The notes beneath the pieces were generated by a model. That model had not been told where the DNA came from, did no database searches, and saw only the letters and a program-made list of their open reading frames with translations. From positions 248,001 to 312,000 of the forward strand of contig OZ345371.1 of assembly GCA_977006965.1 (NCBI GenBank): 64,000 nt of DNA, given 5' to 3'. Positions 41,749 to 53,009 of this stretch are shown here, piece after piece (position 1 is the first letter of the stretch; the number at the start of each line of letters is the position of its first letter). The stretch is from Phymatolithon calcareum (Eukaryota; Rhodophyta; Florideophyceae; Hapalidiales). Both the position numbers and the translations under genes were made by a program.

Positions 41749-44700
41749 TTACGAACGTGCAGGATGCAAGCCCATCTTTTTCGCGAACTCGGATACCTTG
41801 ATTCGACTTAGGGGTTTCGTAAGTGCATCAGCGACCATGCACTCCGTCGGACAGTACTTGAATTCCACTTTCTCGGTTGCCACAGCTTCGCGAACATAGT
41901 GATATTGAATATCAATATGTTTGTTTCGTTGGGTAATTGCCTCGTTCTGAGTGGATGATATAGCGCCTTGGTTGTCCGAGAAGATGAGGATGCGAGATGG
42001 CTTGCTGAAACCAAGTATGTCGGAAACCAATCGCGAAAGCCAGACTGCTTCTTTCGCGGCGGCACATGCTGCAATGTATTCAGCCTCACATGACGATGTC
42101 GCGACAATGGTTTGCTTCTTGGATCGCCAGCTAATTGCTCCCCCTGCAAGCATGAAGACGTATCCACTTGTCGACTTGCGAGTTTCTTGACAGCCTGCCC
42201 AGTCGGAGTCGCTATACCCCACTGGAGTCAAACTTCTGTCTTTGCCAAATAGAATCCCATGATCACGAGTTCCGGCGATGTAACGTAAAACACGCTTAAC
42301 AGCCGTCCAATGGATTTGCAGTGGATTCTCACAGAAGGAAGAGAGTTTTCCGACAGCATCCGAGATATCCGGCCGACTTCCAACCATCAGATACATAACG
42401 CTTCCAATTGCAGGTCGATACGGAACCTCAGATGAAACCGAATCTGTGATGTCGAGTTCATGCACGGTACTGGTTTTCTTGTAAGGCTCCATCGGCGTTG
42501 GTACCGGTTTCGAATTTTCCAAGTTAAACCGCTTCAAAACGGTTTCCGCGTACGACTTCTGCGATAGGTGTAATGTTCGGAGATCACGATCCCGACGGAT
42601 CTCCAATCCGAGGAATACGCTTGCGTTTCCAAGATACTTCATCTCGAATCGCCGGTTAAGCTCCCCCTTCATCCAAGCAATGGCAACATTATCGTTGCCA
42701 GCAATGAGCAAGTCATCGACGTACAATGCAATGATCATAATGCTCTTGGATGTGTGCCGAACATAAAGACACGGGTCATTCGGACTGCTTGTAAATCCGA
42801 GTTCATTGATTAAGAAATCATCAATCTTAGCATGCCATTGTCGGGGAGCTTGTTTTATCCCGTAGAGTGCCTTCAACAGTTTACACACGAGGTCAGGACG
42901 CTTGGGATCGCGAAATCCGGCGGGAACGTCCATGTAAATATCTTCATCCAAGTCTCCGTGCAAGAATGCAGTGACGACATCCATTTGGACAAGTTCGAGA
43001 TCATGAACTGCCACCGTGGCGAGAAGAATCCGAATTGATGTGAACTTCACGACTGGGGCATATGTTTCGCCGTAATCCACACCGTGCACCTGTCGGAACC
43101 CTTTCGCGACAATGCGAGCTTTCGGGCCAGTGTCCTTGACTTTAAACACATATTTGCAAGGGAGAACGTTCATTCCGGATTCGCGTGGTACTAATGTCCA
43201 AGTCTTGTTGCGCATGAGAGATGAGTGTTCTTTCTCAATCGCAGGGGACCAATAGTCAACGTTGTCTTTAGACGTCGCGCTTCTGAAAGTCTGCGGAACT
43301 TCTTGAGAAGACAAAGCAGTTTCAGTTGCAAAGTTGGCGGATTCGAGAGCCAACATGGCTGTATGCGGACCAGAATTCCAGAAATAATTTGGTGGCTTTG
43401 AGACACGGGTGGATCGACGAAGTATGGGTCTTGCGACTAACTCAGGAGTTGCGTCAGCATTAGAAGTTGAGATAGATTCTTCTTTAGAGATACTGTGCTG
43501 ACCGTTGTCCTTTCGTTCGTCCACGGTACCCTCCACTGCAACGTCCTCGGCTTTCACAGCAACCTCACGGATGTTGGCATACTTGAGTTTCTGCTCGACC
43601 TTGATGATCGCTGGAGGAATTTCGGTAGCTTCCTCGGTTTCAAAAGCATCGTGAAAGCTTTGGTCAAACCCTGCATTTGGAAAGCTGATTGGTATATCCG
43701 TTTTAGGATTCTCAGTTTCGCATGCCGATTCGTCAAATATAACATCCCGAGATACGATCACCTTGCATGCATTAGGATCCCATAACTTGTATCCCTTAGA
43801 TGCAAACGAGTATCCCATCATGATCGCTTCACGAGTGCGAGAGTCGAGTTTCTTGACCTTCTTTTTCGGAATCACGTACCAACACTTAGCGCCAAATACG
43901 CGTAAGTGTTCCAAGTTTGGTGCGGCTCCCATCCACATGTGATGGGGGGTCGTGTTCGAAGGAAGTCCTCGCGACGTAACTCGATTTCGGACATACACAG
44001 CAGTTGACAGTGCTTCAGCCCAGAACTTCTTCTCGATGCCTTTGTGATGAAGCATCGAGCGCACTAAGTTGAGTAAAGTGCGGTTCATGCGCTCAGCCAC
44101 CCCATTCTGTTGAGGAGTGTAAGCAACGGTGAGTTGATGGTGAATTCCGTGATCGGAAAGATATGACTTGAACTCATTTGACAAGTATTCTCCTCCGTTA
44201 TCGGTCCGAATAGCTTTGAGCTTAGGTGCCGGTGAGAATTGATGTACGTTAAGGTATTTCAGCTTTCTTCCGGTGTGTGTTTCAGCGTATTTGTGAAATT
44301 TCTGAAAGCACTCGAAGCTCTCGGACTTCTTTCGCATGGTGAAAACTGTGGTCCATTTGGAGTGATCATCGATAAACGTGATGAAATACCGAGAGCCACC
44401 TAGTGATGGGATGTCAATTGGACCGAGAACGTCGGAATGCACGAGATCGAGAAGTGCGTCCGACCGAGAACCACTAGACTTCGGGATAGGAGCACGATGT
44501 GCTTTCCCAGCAATGCAACCTTTGCATACATTGTCCGACGAAGACCCTGGATCGATATGCAATCCTTTTACAACCCCATGGCGTGCCATGCCGGAGATTC
44601 CAGTAGGACTGACATGCGCGAGACGCTCGTGCCATAGCTGTAGGCTGACGAGGGATGTTTCCTTGGACATGGGTTTGTTCTCCGGACGATCTAGAATGTA

Positions 44701-45912
44701 TAGATCTTTGCGGAGAGTACCTTGGGCGATAATCTCATCATGTGCCTTGATGTAGCACCGTTTGCTTTTGAATAAGATCCCATACCCATATACGTCCAGT
44801 TTAGAAACGGAAAGGAGCGAATAACCAAAGTCCGGAATATGAAGAACGTTTTGGAGCATACACTGAGACTGTTTTCCGTTGATGCTGAGTGTCACGATAG
44901 CATCGCCTTTTCCTGCTATCGTTGCAGTTGCTCTAGTTCCCATTTCGACAGTCGACCTCATTTCCGTGTATGAGACAAAGATTGAACGATCGAATGTCAT
45001 GTGGGATGTGCTTCCAGAGTCGATAATCCATGACGTGGACTTTTCGGGAATGTTTGAGTTTCGAACCTTTGCCATTAAGCAAACGTAGTCAGAATCAGAC
45101 ATGACACGAATAGATTCTGTTTCACCAGCAATTAAGGCAGTCGGTTTGTCCTTCTTTCCTTTTCGACCCGGAGGTTTGTATCCCGGTGGTGCAAGGTGTG
45201 GAAACTTGACCCAACACCTGAGAGAAGGATGTCCAGCTCGATTGCAATGATCACAATGGTCGTAGGCGTATGAACCATTTTGAGTTGCACTTACAAGAGC
45301 TGTGGACTCAGACTTCTCCGTCGAGGCTTCGAGGCGCATAGTCATACGTTGCTCCTCTTGTAGAAGTCGGCTCTTCACAAACTCGAGAGAGAATGTCTCG
45401 TCCTCGTTCCCAAGTGCGTCTAAGGCACTGATGAGACTGTCATAACGATCCGGAAGACCATTCAGGACAGCCATTGCCATTTCCTTGTCGTCGATGTCAA
45501 CACCCATTGATTTGAGTGTGGATGCGAGCTGACGAATTCGGTTGGTGTATGGCAGTATCTTTTCGCCCTCGAGCATTGTGGCGGTATAGAACTTGCGACG
45601 AGCAGCGAGCTTGTTAAGAAGCGTATGGCGTTCGAATATGTTGAGAATCGCCTGCCACATTGCTTTCGCCGTTTCGACACCTCGGACATGTTCGAGATGG
45701 GCATCGGAAAGGGATAGACCAATAATCGCTTTAGCCTTATTGTCATGTCGACGCCAGACTTTGAACTCGTCTGTGTCCCTTGCCGGAGGGCTTACCTCGA
45801 TGTACTCATCGAGCTCGCGGAATGATAGTACTAGCTGAATTTTCTGTTTCCAAGCGTGGAAATTGGTCTCGGTTAGTTTTTCGACCTTCAGCGTTCCTTG
45901 CGAGTTGTCCAT
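41749..45912 (-). CDS. copia gag-pol polyprotein
   Basis: An uninterrupted 1387-residue frame from the ATG at 45912 (the frame is open 18 codons further, without an ATG). Domains in order: gag with KLTETNFHAWKQKIQLVL; zinc knuckle CDHCNRAGHPSLRC near 220-233; aspartic protease WIIDSGSTSHMT near 296; integrase zinc site (HERLAHVSPTG...CKGCIAGKAH, about 428-472) and catalytic core HSDVLGPI, IRTDNGGEY, NGVAERMNR (Asp, Asp, Glu near 494, 571, 607); reverse transcriptase with QMDVVTAFLHGDL and YVDDLLIAG near 1064; RNase H with YSDSDWAG and SSCEAEYIA. Integrase before RT defines the copia order. All catalytic residues are intact. The stop lies 13 bp before the polypurine tract. Confidence 0.98.
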   Translation of the reverse strand: MDNSQGTLKVEKLTETNFHAWKQKIQLVLSFRELDEYIEVSPPARDTDEFKVWRRHDNKAKAIIGLSLSDAHLEHVRGVETAKAMWQAILNIFERHTLLNKLAARRKFYTATMLEGEKILPYTNRIRQLASTLKSMGVDIDDKEMAMAVLNGLPDRYDSLISALDALGNEDETFSLEFVKSRLLQEEQRMTMRLEASTEKSESTALVSATQNGSYAYDHCDHCNRAGHPSLRCWVKFPHLAPPGYKPPGRKGKKDKPTALIAGETESIRVMSDSDYVCLMAKVRNSNIPEKSTSWIIDSGSTSHMTFDRSIFVSYTEMRSTVEMGTRATATIAGKGDAIVTLSINGKQSQCMLQNVLHIPDFGYSLLSVSKLDVYGYGILFKSKRCYIKAHDEIIAQGTLRKDLYILDRPENKPMSKETSLVSLQLWHERLAHVSPTGISGMARHGVVKGLHIDPGSSSDNVCKGCIAGKAHRAPIPKSSGSRSDALLDLVHSDVLGPIDIPSLGGSRYFITFIDDHSKWTTVFTMRKKSESFECFQKFHKYAETHTGRKLKYLNVHQFSPAPKLKAIRTDNGGEYLSNEFKSYLSDHGIHHQLTVAYTPQQNGVAERMNRTLLNLVRSMLHHKGIEKKFWAEALSTAVYVRNRVTSRGLPSNTTPHHMWMGAAPNLEHLRVFGAKCWYVIPKKKVKKLDSRTREAIMMGYSFASKGYKLWDPNACKVIVSRDVIFDESACETENPKTDIPISFPNAGFDQSFHDAFETEEATEIPPAIIKVEQKLKYANIREVAVKAEDVAVEGTVDERKDNGQHSISKEESISTSNADATPELVARPILRRSTRVSKPPNYFWNSGPHTAMLALESANFATETALSSQEVPQTFRSATSKDNVDYWSPAIEKEHSSLMRNKTWTLVPRESGMNVLPCKYVFKVKDTGPKARIVAKGFRQVHGVDYGETYAPVVKFTSIRILLATVAVHDLELVQMDVVTAFLHGDLDEDIYMDVPAGFRDPKRPDLVCKLLKALYGIKQAPRQWHAKIDDFLINELGFTSSPNDPCLYVRHTSKSIMIIALYVDDLLIAGNDNVAIAWMKGELNRRFEMKYLGNASVFLGLEIRRDRDLRTLHLSQKSYAETVLKRFNLENSKPVPTPMEPYKKTSTVHELDITDSVSSEVPYRPAIGSVMYLMVGSRPDISDAVGKLSSFCENPLQIHWTAVKRVLRYIAGTRDHGILFGKDRSLTPVGYSDSDWAGCQETRKSTSGYVFMLAGGAISWRSKKQTIVATSSCEAEYIAACAAAKEAVWLSRLVSDILGFSKPSRILIFSDNQGAISSTQNEAITQRNKHIDIQYHYVREAVATEKVEFKYCPTECMVADALTKPLSRIKVSEFAKKMGLHPARS

Positions 45913-46646
45913 ATTTTGGACTGGGGGTTCTTGAAATCTTGTCGAAGATCCGTTCGGGGAGTCCACTGCGAGTTAACAAAAGTTAACTATCAAGGCAATC
46001 TATCCCTTATAGGAAATTCGCGTCGAGTCAGTGTGACCCGGAGCTTGATCTGGGGATGGCTCTTGGCCGTATACCTCTTGAAGATAGGGCTGGCTCTAGG
46101 CCGTTTACCTCTTGTGGCGTTTTGGTACACCTGAACCTGCAGCCGACAACACGCACTGCAAGACGTATCCGTCAATTCCAATGTCCTAAATTCCAATGTT
46201 GATGTTGGCACACCCCACCGAGCAAGTACTTCGTGAGGCTATAATTGCGACCTTTTCCTTGAAGATGAGTATACGGGGCCTACTGACCACGCGCTGTGCG
46301 TGGCAGACTGTCTTTCAAATCGGTAAACCGTACTCCAACAAGTCTTTCAGATTCCCTTCCAATCACACAACAGAATTCTGCAGAGCCGAGATGCGTCCAG
46401 GTGGATACTCGGAAGACTACTCGATTTCTCAAGCGTATATCCCTTTCACCACGTAGCAGAGCACGGATGTTGTCAGACTGTTTCGTAGATTATACTCTGT
46501 GCAGAGTCGCTTTTAGGGTGACCGATGGATGGCGCAGATACCACAGGGTTTAAACCTTTTGATGATGAAAATTGGTTGAGAATGAATTGCCGAGAGGGAA
46601 GGAGGACCCCTCGGTAAGGTGATAGCGCTGGTTGATTACGCGTTAT
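45913..46646 (-). other. copia 5' leader
   Basis: About 730 bp between primer site and gag start, without a conserved frame. Expected to hold dimerisation and packaging signals, which I cannot point to. Confidence 0.6.
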
Positions 46647-46660
46647 CTGGGCCCATAACC
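46647..46660 (-). promoter_or_regulatory. primer binding site, initiator tRNA-Met anticodon region
   Basis: The plus strand reads CTGGGCCCATAACC, identical to the anticodon stem-loop of eukaryotic initiator tRNA-Met. The minus strand is therefore complementary to the inside of the tRNA, not to its 3' end. This matches Drosophila copia, which uses a tRNA half as primer. Confidence 0.85.
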
Positions 46661-47132
46661 TGTTGTATGGAGGTTTGGTTGTTGATGGTTGAGATGGTTG
46701 AGGTGGTTGAGATGGTTGAGATGGTTGAGATGGTTGAGATGGTTGAGATGGTTGAGATGGTTGAGATGGTTGAGATGGTTGGGTTGGTTGTGAGATGTTC
46801 CTTGGTTTATTGAGTCGGGGCTTCAGATCCGGGTCTTATATAGGCTTCAGATTGAGGTATGATAAGACTTCTGATGCTCATTGCACTACTAACTGTGATT
46901 GATTCAATCAACTAAAAGATTGAATTGTCGACTGTGATTGATTCAATCAACAAAATGATTGAATTACTGACAATAACAAGATCAATCAAGAAATTGATTG
47001 AACTGCTACATTGTCAGTAAAGATGAAAAAACATGGATTGATTCTATCATAACATATGAGAAATGGTTAGAGACTTATGAGAAAGGATAATGTGTACTGC
47101 GATAAGAGCTCCAAGCAGTCACATTTCCAACA
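46661..47132 (-). repeat. 5' LTR of the copia element
   Basis: 472 bp, same structure as the 3' LTR, with the minisatellite at about 46689-46778. TATATAAG (minus strand, 46835-46842) is the likely TATA box of the element. Confidence 0.97.
46836..46842 (-). promoter_or_regulatory. TATA box of the copia LTR
   Basis: TATATAA in the 5' LTR, upstream of the minisatellite in the direction of transcription, so that the repeats would lie in the transcribed part. Confidence 0.6.
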
Positions 47133-47137
47133 AGGAA

Positions 47138-47776
47138 TGCTACAGAAGCCTCGCCAGAACGGCGGACATGAGGTTGGCTGAGATGGACAGAGACCCAAGA
47201 ATCCCTGCCTGCTGGAATCAATTCCCGTGAAGGCAGTTGGTTGCCCCTGGTTTTCGGGAAATTCTCCAGAGAGAAGAGAATCCGCAGGAAGGAGATATAA
47301 ATGGGGAGCATCCCGCACGCGTAAAACATTCTGCACCCTCATAGAAGGACACCGAGATCCCCATCGATACCCCCGAAGGATCCAATAAAAGCAGGAGTAA
47401 ACTAAAGATTTTCAACAAACATTGACACGTAGCTACGCTGAACGTTGGTGGATCTCCACAAACACCGAAATACTTCGTTCAACTGGTCCGGAACAACAAC
47501 GTCGACAGTAGTGGGGTTCCAGAAACCCATCAACATCCAGAAGGAAATCCAGGCGGACGAGTATGCCATCAATGTCGCTCGCCCGCTCTCACCAAGGGGT
47601 CGAAACTGCTGCACTCTCAGGGTCGGCAAAGTAGTCGGCACTCGCTTTCGCCAATTGTGGCTTACATGAGATGCGATCCTTTACTCTCTGCAATGAGCGG
47701 TGCCTTATAAGCTATCGGATTCTCAACCTACTGGCTGGGGGTTGCATAGCACACCCCACGAATACCGACACTATCC
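47138..47776 (+). other. host sequence right of the copia element; possible LINE-B ORF1 to ORF2 region
   Basis: Begins with the second half of the interrupted frame (NATEASPERRT, then stop). A GATATAAATG motif lies at 47297. A 74-codon frame at 47445-47669 has no recognised domain. Confidence 0.3.
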
Positions 47777-48070
47777 TGTCACTGTCAGGTCTAACGGCTA
47801 CCGTGATACGCACGTGCGAGTCAGTGACCCAACTTGGCGATCTCTCGGGCCTCCCCTCCTGCGATGTCAGGTCTATCACTGTTAGGTCTAACGGCTACCG
47901 CGATACGCACGTGCAAGTCAGTGACCCAACTTGGCGATCTTACGGGCCTTCCCTCTTGTGATGTGTCTCTATCACTGTCTGGTCTAACGGCTACCGCGAT
48001 AAGCACGTGCGAGTCAGTAACCCAACTTGGCGATCTCACGGGCCTCCCATCCTGTGATTATTTCAACTGT
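47777..48070. repeat. 97-bp tandem repeat, three units
   Basis: CTAACGGCTACCG starts at 47791, 47888 and 47984. Each unit then has GCACGTGC, GACCCAACTTGGCGATCT and GGGCCT. It ends 200 bp before the LINE-B endonuclease frame. Such monomer arrays in front of a LINE coding region can act as an internal promoter, but the location may also be chance. Confidence 0.85.
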
Positions 48071-48265
48071 CGGGTCCGTCCGTTAGTATGAGCTGACACT
48101 TGCGGGTGGTCACCCGACGTGGTCGCACTATAGGATCTCCCCTAAGTCTTGTGCTGTCAGTGTCTTTCTTAGCCTCCTTGTTCCGCGATTGACCGAGCTC
48201 GCATTCCAAGCCACTGTCTTGTTCGACAACAAGGACATGCACTTCAGTTTCAGATTGCCAGTGAG

Positions 48266-50854
48266 ATGGCACAAAACGCAGGAGTAGTGTCTCTCTTCTT
48301 CCGAAAATCTTGGGGTGTAAAGCTCACATTCAAGCATGCAGAGATATACTTCCAGCTGATACTAGCACAGATCAAGAAAATCAAGTGTGGGGTCGTCTAC
48401 TTGTATCCGAAATCCACCAAAGAAGAAAATGAAATATGCCTAAGCATGATTAGCACACACGCAAGGGGTAAGGCAGTTCTTGCTGGCGATTGGAACGCCA
48501 AGCACGCTCGGTGGGACAAGGTATCTAATAGAAGAGTGAACCAGCTCGTGCGTTGGTCGGACAGAGAATCTGTGCGGGAGAAGGGCCTGCGTTCCAAACA
48601 AAGACTGCTTCGTAGCCAAGGGCATGATAATATCAACTATTCGCTACACTGAAGGTATCTAGACTGATAACACATAATAACGTGCATCCGAAGCTCAGAG
48701 GACATACTCACCTCTCTCCAGCGAAGGATGGTCTCGGTGAAGAACTGGAAAAACGCTGAATTCCAGAAAACAGTCGAAGCGGAGTACCGGAAGAAGCTCT
48801 CGGAAAACCGGCGAAGTTAATGAGCTGCAAAGACTTAAGGGAATTAAACAAGATAAATAACGAGATCGTCGATATATGGATCGACCCGTATAGAGTTGAT
48901 TACAAATACCTCCCAGATTCAAGTCCTTTCGGGACTCAAACTTAGATCACTTAAGTCCGAAGAGGAAAAAGTTGTACAAGAAAGCCCTAAGGACACAAGA
49001 GCCCGAGAGGTGAGAAAAATATAAGAAATGCGAGAGACGAATTAGAAGGCTTGTGAATAAGAGGACACGGTCGCTATATCAAGAGTTGATCTCCGCACTT
49101 GAGCAAAAAGATTCGACAGCTGTATTTTCACAATTTTCTAAAATGAAACGAATGAGGTCGCTGAGGGCAGCGAATAACAAGAAGTCTGAGAATCTACTGT
49201 ATCACATGCCCTTCACGGCTCACATCTCCACGACGTGCACCAGCAAGGACACTTGGAGGTAAGAAATACCATTTTTCGCGTGCCGTCAGGAGATGAAGGA
49301 AGAGTTCAGGGAAGCCCTAGCAAACGCTCCTGTCAAGAAAATGGCCGAACTCGATGAAGTGAAAGCAGAGATGCTCAAGACTAACGTGTACCTCAACTCA
49401 GACATCATATTCCAATTGTGGTCAACAGGTGGCAGAGTCGGCGTCATCCCATTGTTGTGGCGAAGGTCAATGCTAGTGGAAATCTATAAGAAAGGGAATG
49501 CAGAAGATCCGGGAAACTAAAGGCCAATAACACTCTTGAGTCAGACAAGGAAGGTTATAAAATCAGCTCCCAATACCCCACTTAGAAGGCACTTCTCAGA
49601 CGACGAGTATCAACTCGGATTTCAGAAAGGCAAGAGTACGGAAGCAGCCATACTCCGAGCAAAGGAGCAGCAGCGGAAAGGTCATAGGTGCACCCCAGTT
49701 CACGACCTCAATGTCGCATATGACACTGTACCTAGGAAACTACTTCAGGAACGGATGCGAAAGGTCCTACCTAAGGCCATTACCGAAATGTGTGAGGCAT
49801 TCTTCTTACCCTCCTGGATCCTAACAGCGGGAGACAGCAACAAGAATTTGTTCATAGTTGAAAGAGGCGTCCCGCAAGGGTCACCGCTCAGCCCAAGTCA
49901 GCATAACATATTTATGGGCGAGTTCGCAGAGCTCATAAGCGCTGTTCCGAGCGAAGTAGCAGACGTGTCTGCAGTTTTTTTGCAGAAGACGTGATCCTGT
50001 TCGCGAAAACCCTGCACCCACTGCAGCACCTGCTCGATATTTCAACGAAATTGGCCGAAGAGAGAGGAGTGACGTGGAGCACCAAAAAAAGGTAAGAGCA
50101 AGATGCTGGAGTCGACCGAGACAAAGAACCAATCATTCCCGCTAGCCCACCAGACCCTATCACAGGTACCAAAGTTACTTACCTCTGGATATCTCTCGGG
50201 TCAATCGGAATTACGGTCACAAGCACAATGAGGCGGAAAGAACATTAAAGCAGTGGTACACCAACTGAAGCCACGTGGGATATTCATTCGGGGGATAAAC
50301 ATCCTGAAAGCCAGACGTATCTACAAGTCGTTGATCAAATCAAGGTGGGAATACGCTATCCATCTCACACCGTGGACCTCAGAAGTACAAGAAGCTATCA
50401 AAGAACTAGAAACAACTTTCTTCTTCCAAGTTTCCGGTGGTTCGGCAAGTGGAAGGATCAAGCGGCTCCGGCTTCTGTGTAGGATTCAACCACCAGAACA
50501 CAGGAGAGAAATATTATCGTTGAGGATGCTGTGACGAGGTAAGGCACGGAAGTTCGGTCTCCTATCCAAACCAAGGGAAGAGCGAAAATTTAAAGAACTG
50601 CATTGGACAAGTCAGGATATTGCAGTAATGCTGCAAGAAGAACAGTTTGCGATCCCCTTCAAACATATGCAGGAAGGGAAATCCCGAGGCCAAATCCGAC
50701 GAAAACTGTTCGCAAAAGAAGGCGCGAGGCTCGAATCCAAAAGAGAGAGAAAAGTATCGTACTATAAACCGGACAAAATCCCGGCCATCTTCAGGTTTGC
50801 CATGATGCAGCAGCGAAAACTGGCTATAAAATACGCAAGCGCGAGGTTCCGTTA
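48266..50854 (+). pseudogene. LINE-B ORF2: endonuclease and reverse transcriptase, broken
   Basis: Frame at 48266-48652: APE-type endonuclease part, with KCGVVYLYPKST and AVLAGDWNAKHARWD (the GDxNA motif). At 49293-49520: RT entry with WRRSMLVEIYKKGNAEDPGN, then an in-frame stop before RPITLLSQTRKV. At 49536-49994: YQLGFQKGKSTEAAIL, HDLNVAYDTVPRKLL and RGVPQGSPLSPSQHNIFMGE, classic RT motifs. The catalytic segment follows a T-run frameshift (49975-49981) and reads FFAEDVILFAKT, where FADD is expected, so one catalytic Asp is Glu. At 50253-50854: FKHMQEGKSRGQIRRKLFAK and LAIKYASARF. Stops and frameshifts make it a pseudogene. Confidence 0.88.
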
Positions 50855-51153
50855 AGGGATCACGATGCTAATATCGTATAGAATCCGAACGGGAGCCGAG
50901 TGCCACCTGGAGACCATACGCAAGAGCTCAACAAAGAATGAACTGGCGTTCGGAGAATTGATAAGAACGGAAGGCAATAAACTCCATACTACTCTACAGC
51001 GTCTCCATGATTAGCAATATGGAAAACGAGGAGTTCCTGTACTAGGGACCAGGCGAAATACTTCAATAAACAAGTTACGAAAATCTGCTCCCGTACAGTC
51101 TTAGAAGTGTTAATGAGGGCTTTCAAATAAACAACTAAACAGTTGCTAAAAAA
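48266..51153 (+). mobile_element. LINE-B copy B1 (ORF2 and 3' UTR)
   Basis: A non-LTR retrotransposon with endonuclease, reverse transcriptase and poly-A-tailed 3' UTR. The 3' end shares CTCCCGTACAGTCTTAG, TGTTAATGAGGGCTTTCAAA and AACTAAACAGTTGC with copies B2, B3 and B5 and ends in an A-run at 51148-51153. The ORF2 frame is broken in several places, so this copy is dead. Confidence 0.88.
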
Positions 51154-52079
51154 CCGGATTATTGCTGCCAGGAGAGCAAAGCATAGTGCACGACATCCAA
51201 TGTTAGGAGTTCAAAGCTCTCAAGCGCTTCACGTTTTTACAGTGATGCACACCCGTGTTACCACGATTCCAATACTTTGGGGGATCAACAAGAACTGGCT
51301 GGTGGTACGATGAAGCTTAAAGTTGAACACTAATTGGACAAAAACACATTTATTCTGTCTGTTTAGGAAGGCAACACTGGATTCCCTTTCTCATCTTGGG
51401 TAGAGTAGTTGAACTGCCGCCGGGGCTGTTCGCATATACGGCCGAGAGATAGGTCCTGGGTTCGAATCCTGGGTGTGCCTGTTTGTCGAAAAGCTTGGTT
51501 TTACGCTCTTCAACATGGTGGTTTTTTATCAGAAACCCTTCGGAACGGAAGAGCGAGAAGTATATCGCAATTAAACTTAGTCATCCTGTGATTAAAGAGG
51601 GACCCTTTAGAGTTACGTGCGACATTCAGTAGGTCAAGGCCCAGGGGCCCTGACCGCCGGCATGGGATGAAGCAATCATATTCGTTGAGTTATACTTTCT
51701 TGCCGAACTCCATCGATGGATGAGTTCGGCGCCTTTTATAGTGTTTTTGGGGTGCACAAGGAACACGATGATAATACCTCATCTTACGAAGTGCTCCAAT
51801 TCAGTACCCTACAGTTGGTATTGTTAAATTTAGGGCTCGCGCGAAATGGTATATTCTGATTGTCTTTCCTCTCTCAAGTCTTGTCGTGCTGCCACTTCAT
51901 CGATCATGCCAAATTTGCGACACTGTTTGCGGTGAATAATCGACGCGATTTTTTCTCCTAATTTCTCGCCACGGGGCGTTTTCGGGAGTTGGTTTTCTGC
52001 ATTGCGCTAGTAAGGGTCCGATAAAATTACAGTGCAATAGGAATGCGCAGAAGATTTGAGCTGTAAAGAAAGGAGTCCG
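51154..52079. other. spacer with hairpins and a B-box-like site
   Basis: GGTTCGAATCC at 51459-51469 equals a pol III B box, but no full tRNA fold could be drawn. A hairpin GGTCAAGGCCC/GGGCCCTGACC (one mismatch) is at 51631-51654, and GCCGAACTC/GAGTTCGGC at 51703-51731. No gene seen. Confidence 0.4.
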
Positions 52080-52335
52080 ACATTTTCTCGTCCACGTGGA
52101 CCCGCGGATCGTGGAACCACCGCAGTTGCTTCGAATGGAATCGTCAAATGACTAGTGGCAGGCGGAGAAGAAGCGTGCTTCCAATTAGCTATCAGGCTTA
52201 ACGCCCTGCCGTAGTCTAAGGAAATCTAAAAAGCACCGCTTGCTCACCCCATAGGGGAGTATGCATTCAGTATTATCGTTTCCCTTTCCAAGAGCGTCGT
52301 GTACCATTCTTCCCATTTAGATTAACATTCCTAGA
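52080..52335 (+). mobile_element. LINE-B 3'-region fragment, copy B4
   Basis: CGTCCACGTGGACCCGCGGA and GTGGAACCACCGC match, in the opposite orientation, 32160-32260 of copy B2. It is diverged and lacks the A-tail. Confidence 0.6.
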
Positions 52336-53009
52336 TGTGATTGAAGACGATGATCCAGGTTGATGCTTTGGGTTTCCTTCTTTCAGCCCACATAAGACAA
52401 TATTACTTGATGTCAACTGCAGCTCTGTTTGCGATTCCACTGTTAATGTGTCCGAGCCCCCTGAATGTGTTGCCGAGTGTGAGTTTCCGCCATCTAGAAC
52501 GTTTCAGCAGCCATACGTACCACAGGTGCTGCTCGCAGAAACTGAGGAAAAGTCTCATCATACAACTCATTTTTACACGCGCCCTCGATCCGCATAGGAG
52601 GCAGCGACTTTTGCGGAAACGATATTGGCTGACATCTTGTTCGCTGCCCGTAGTACATCTTCAGCACCTCTGCCTTAACTTGTTGCAGAAATTGTCTCTC
52701 TCGTGTCTTCAAAACATGTGAACTTTTTAACACAGGTTGCCTCTTTTCGGGGCGGTGGCATGTTTTCGATATTTAGATTGAGAATCTGATACTGTTCATA
52801 GGTCTTCCGGTCATCTTGTTTCTAGTCCTTCTTCTTCTGATATTCTGGCTAGCTGTTTCCGGCCAGTTTGTCCGTCCTTCCAGAGAAGACGAGGACCTTT
52901 AAGGAACTTTAAAGAAGCGGGAGACGGCAAGGTGTCGAAGAAGTCCCGACTTGAGGAACCGCTAAAGGCTGGAAGGAGAAAGAACAAGGGGCGGATAACA
53001 AAAAGCCCA
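52336..53009. other. no supported gene
   Basis: The frame at 52341-52721 has no recognised motif. It ends where family D homology starts. Confidence 0.3.

Larger units (their letters stand above)
41255..47132 (-). mobile_element. complete Ty1/copia LTR retrotransposon
   Basis: A 5878-bp element in minus orientation, flanked by AGGAA (41250-41254 and 47133-47137). The two LTRs differ by one substitution and one inserted A. Primer site, leader, open gag-pol and polypurine tract are all in place, so it is recent and possibly active. Order on the minus strand: 5' LTR 47132-46661, primer site, about 730-bp leader, gag-pol 45912-41749, polypurine tract 41736-41728, 3' LTR 41727-41255. Confidence 0.98.

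Noticed and set aside
47777-48070. CRISPR-like array
   Set aside because: The units are head-to-tail 97-bp repeats without unique spacers, in eukaryotic DNA; an ordinary tandem repeat.
51405-51480. tRNA gene suggested by the B-box GGTTCGAATCC at 51459
   Set aside because: A T-arm is possible only with two wobble pairs, and no acceptor stem or convincing anticodon arm could be formed. At most a tRNA-derived relic.
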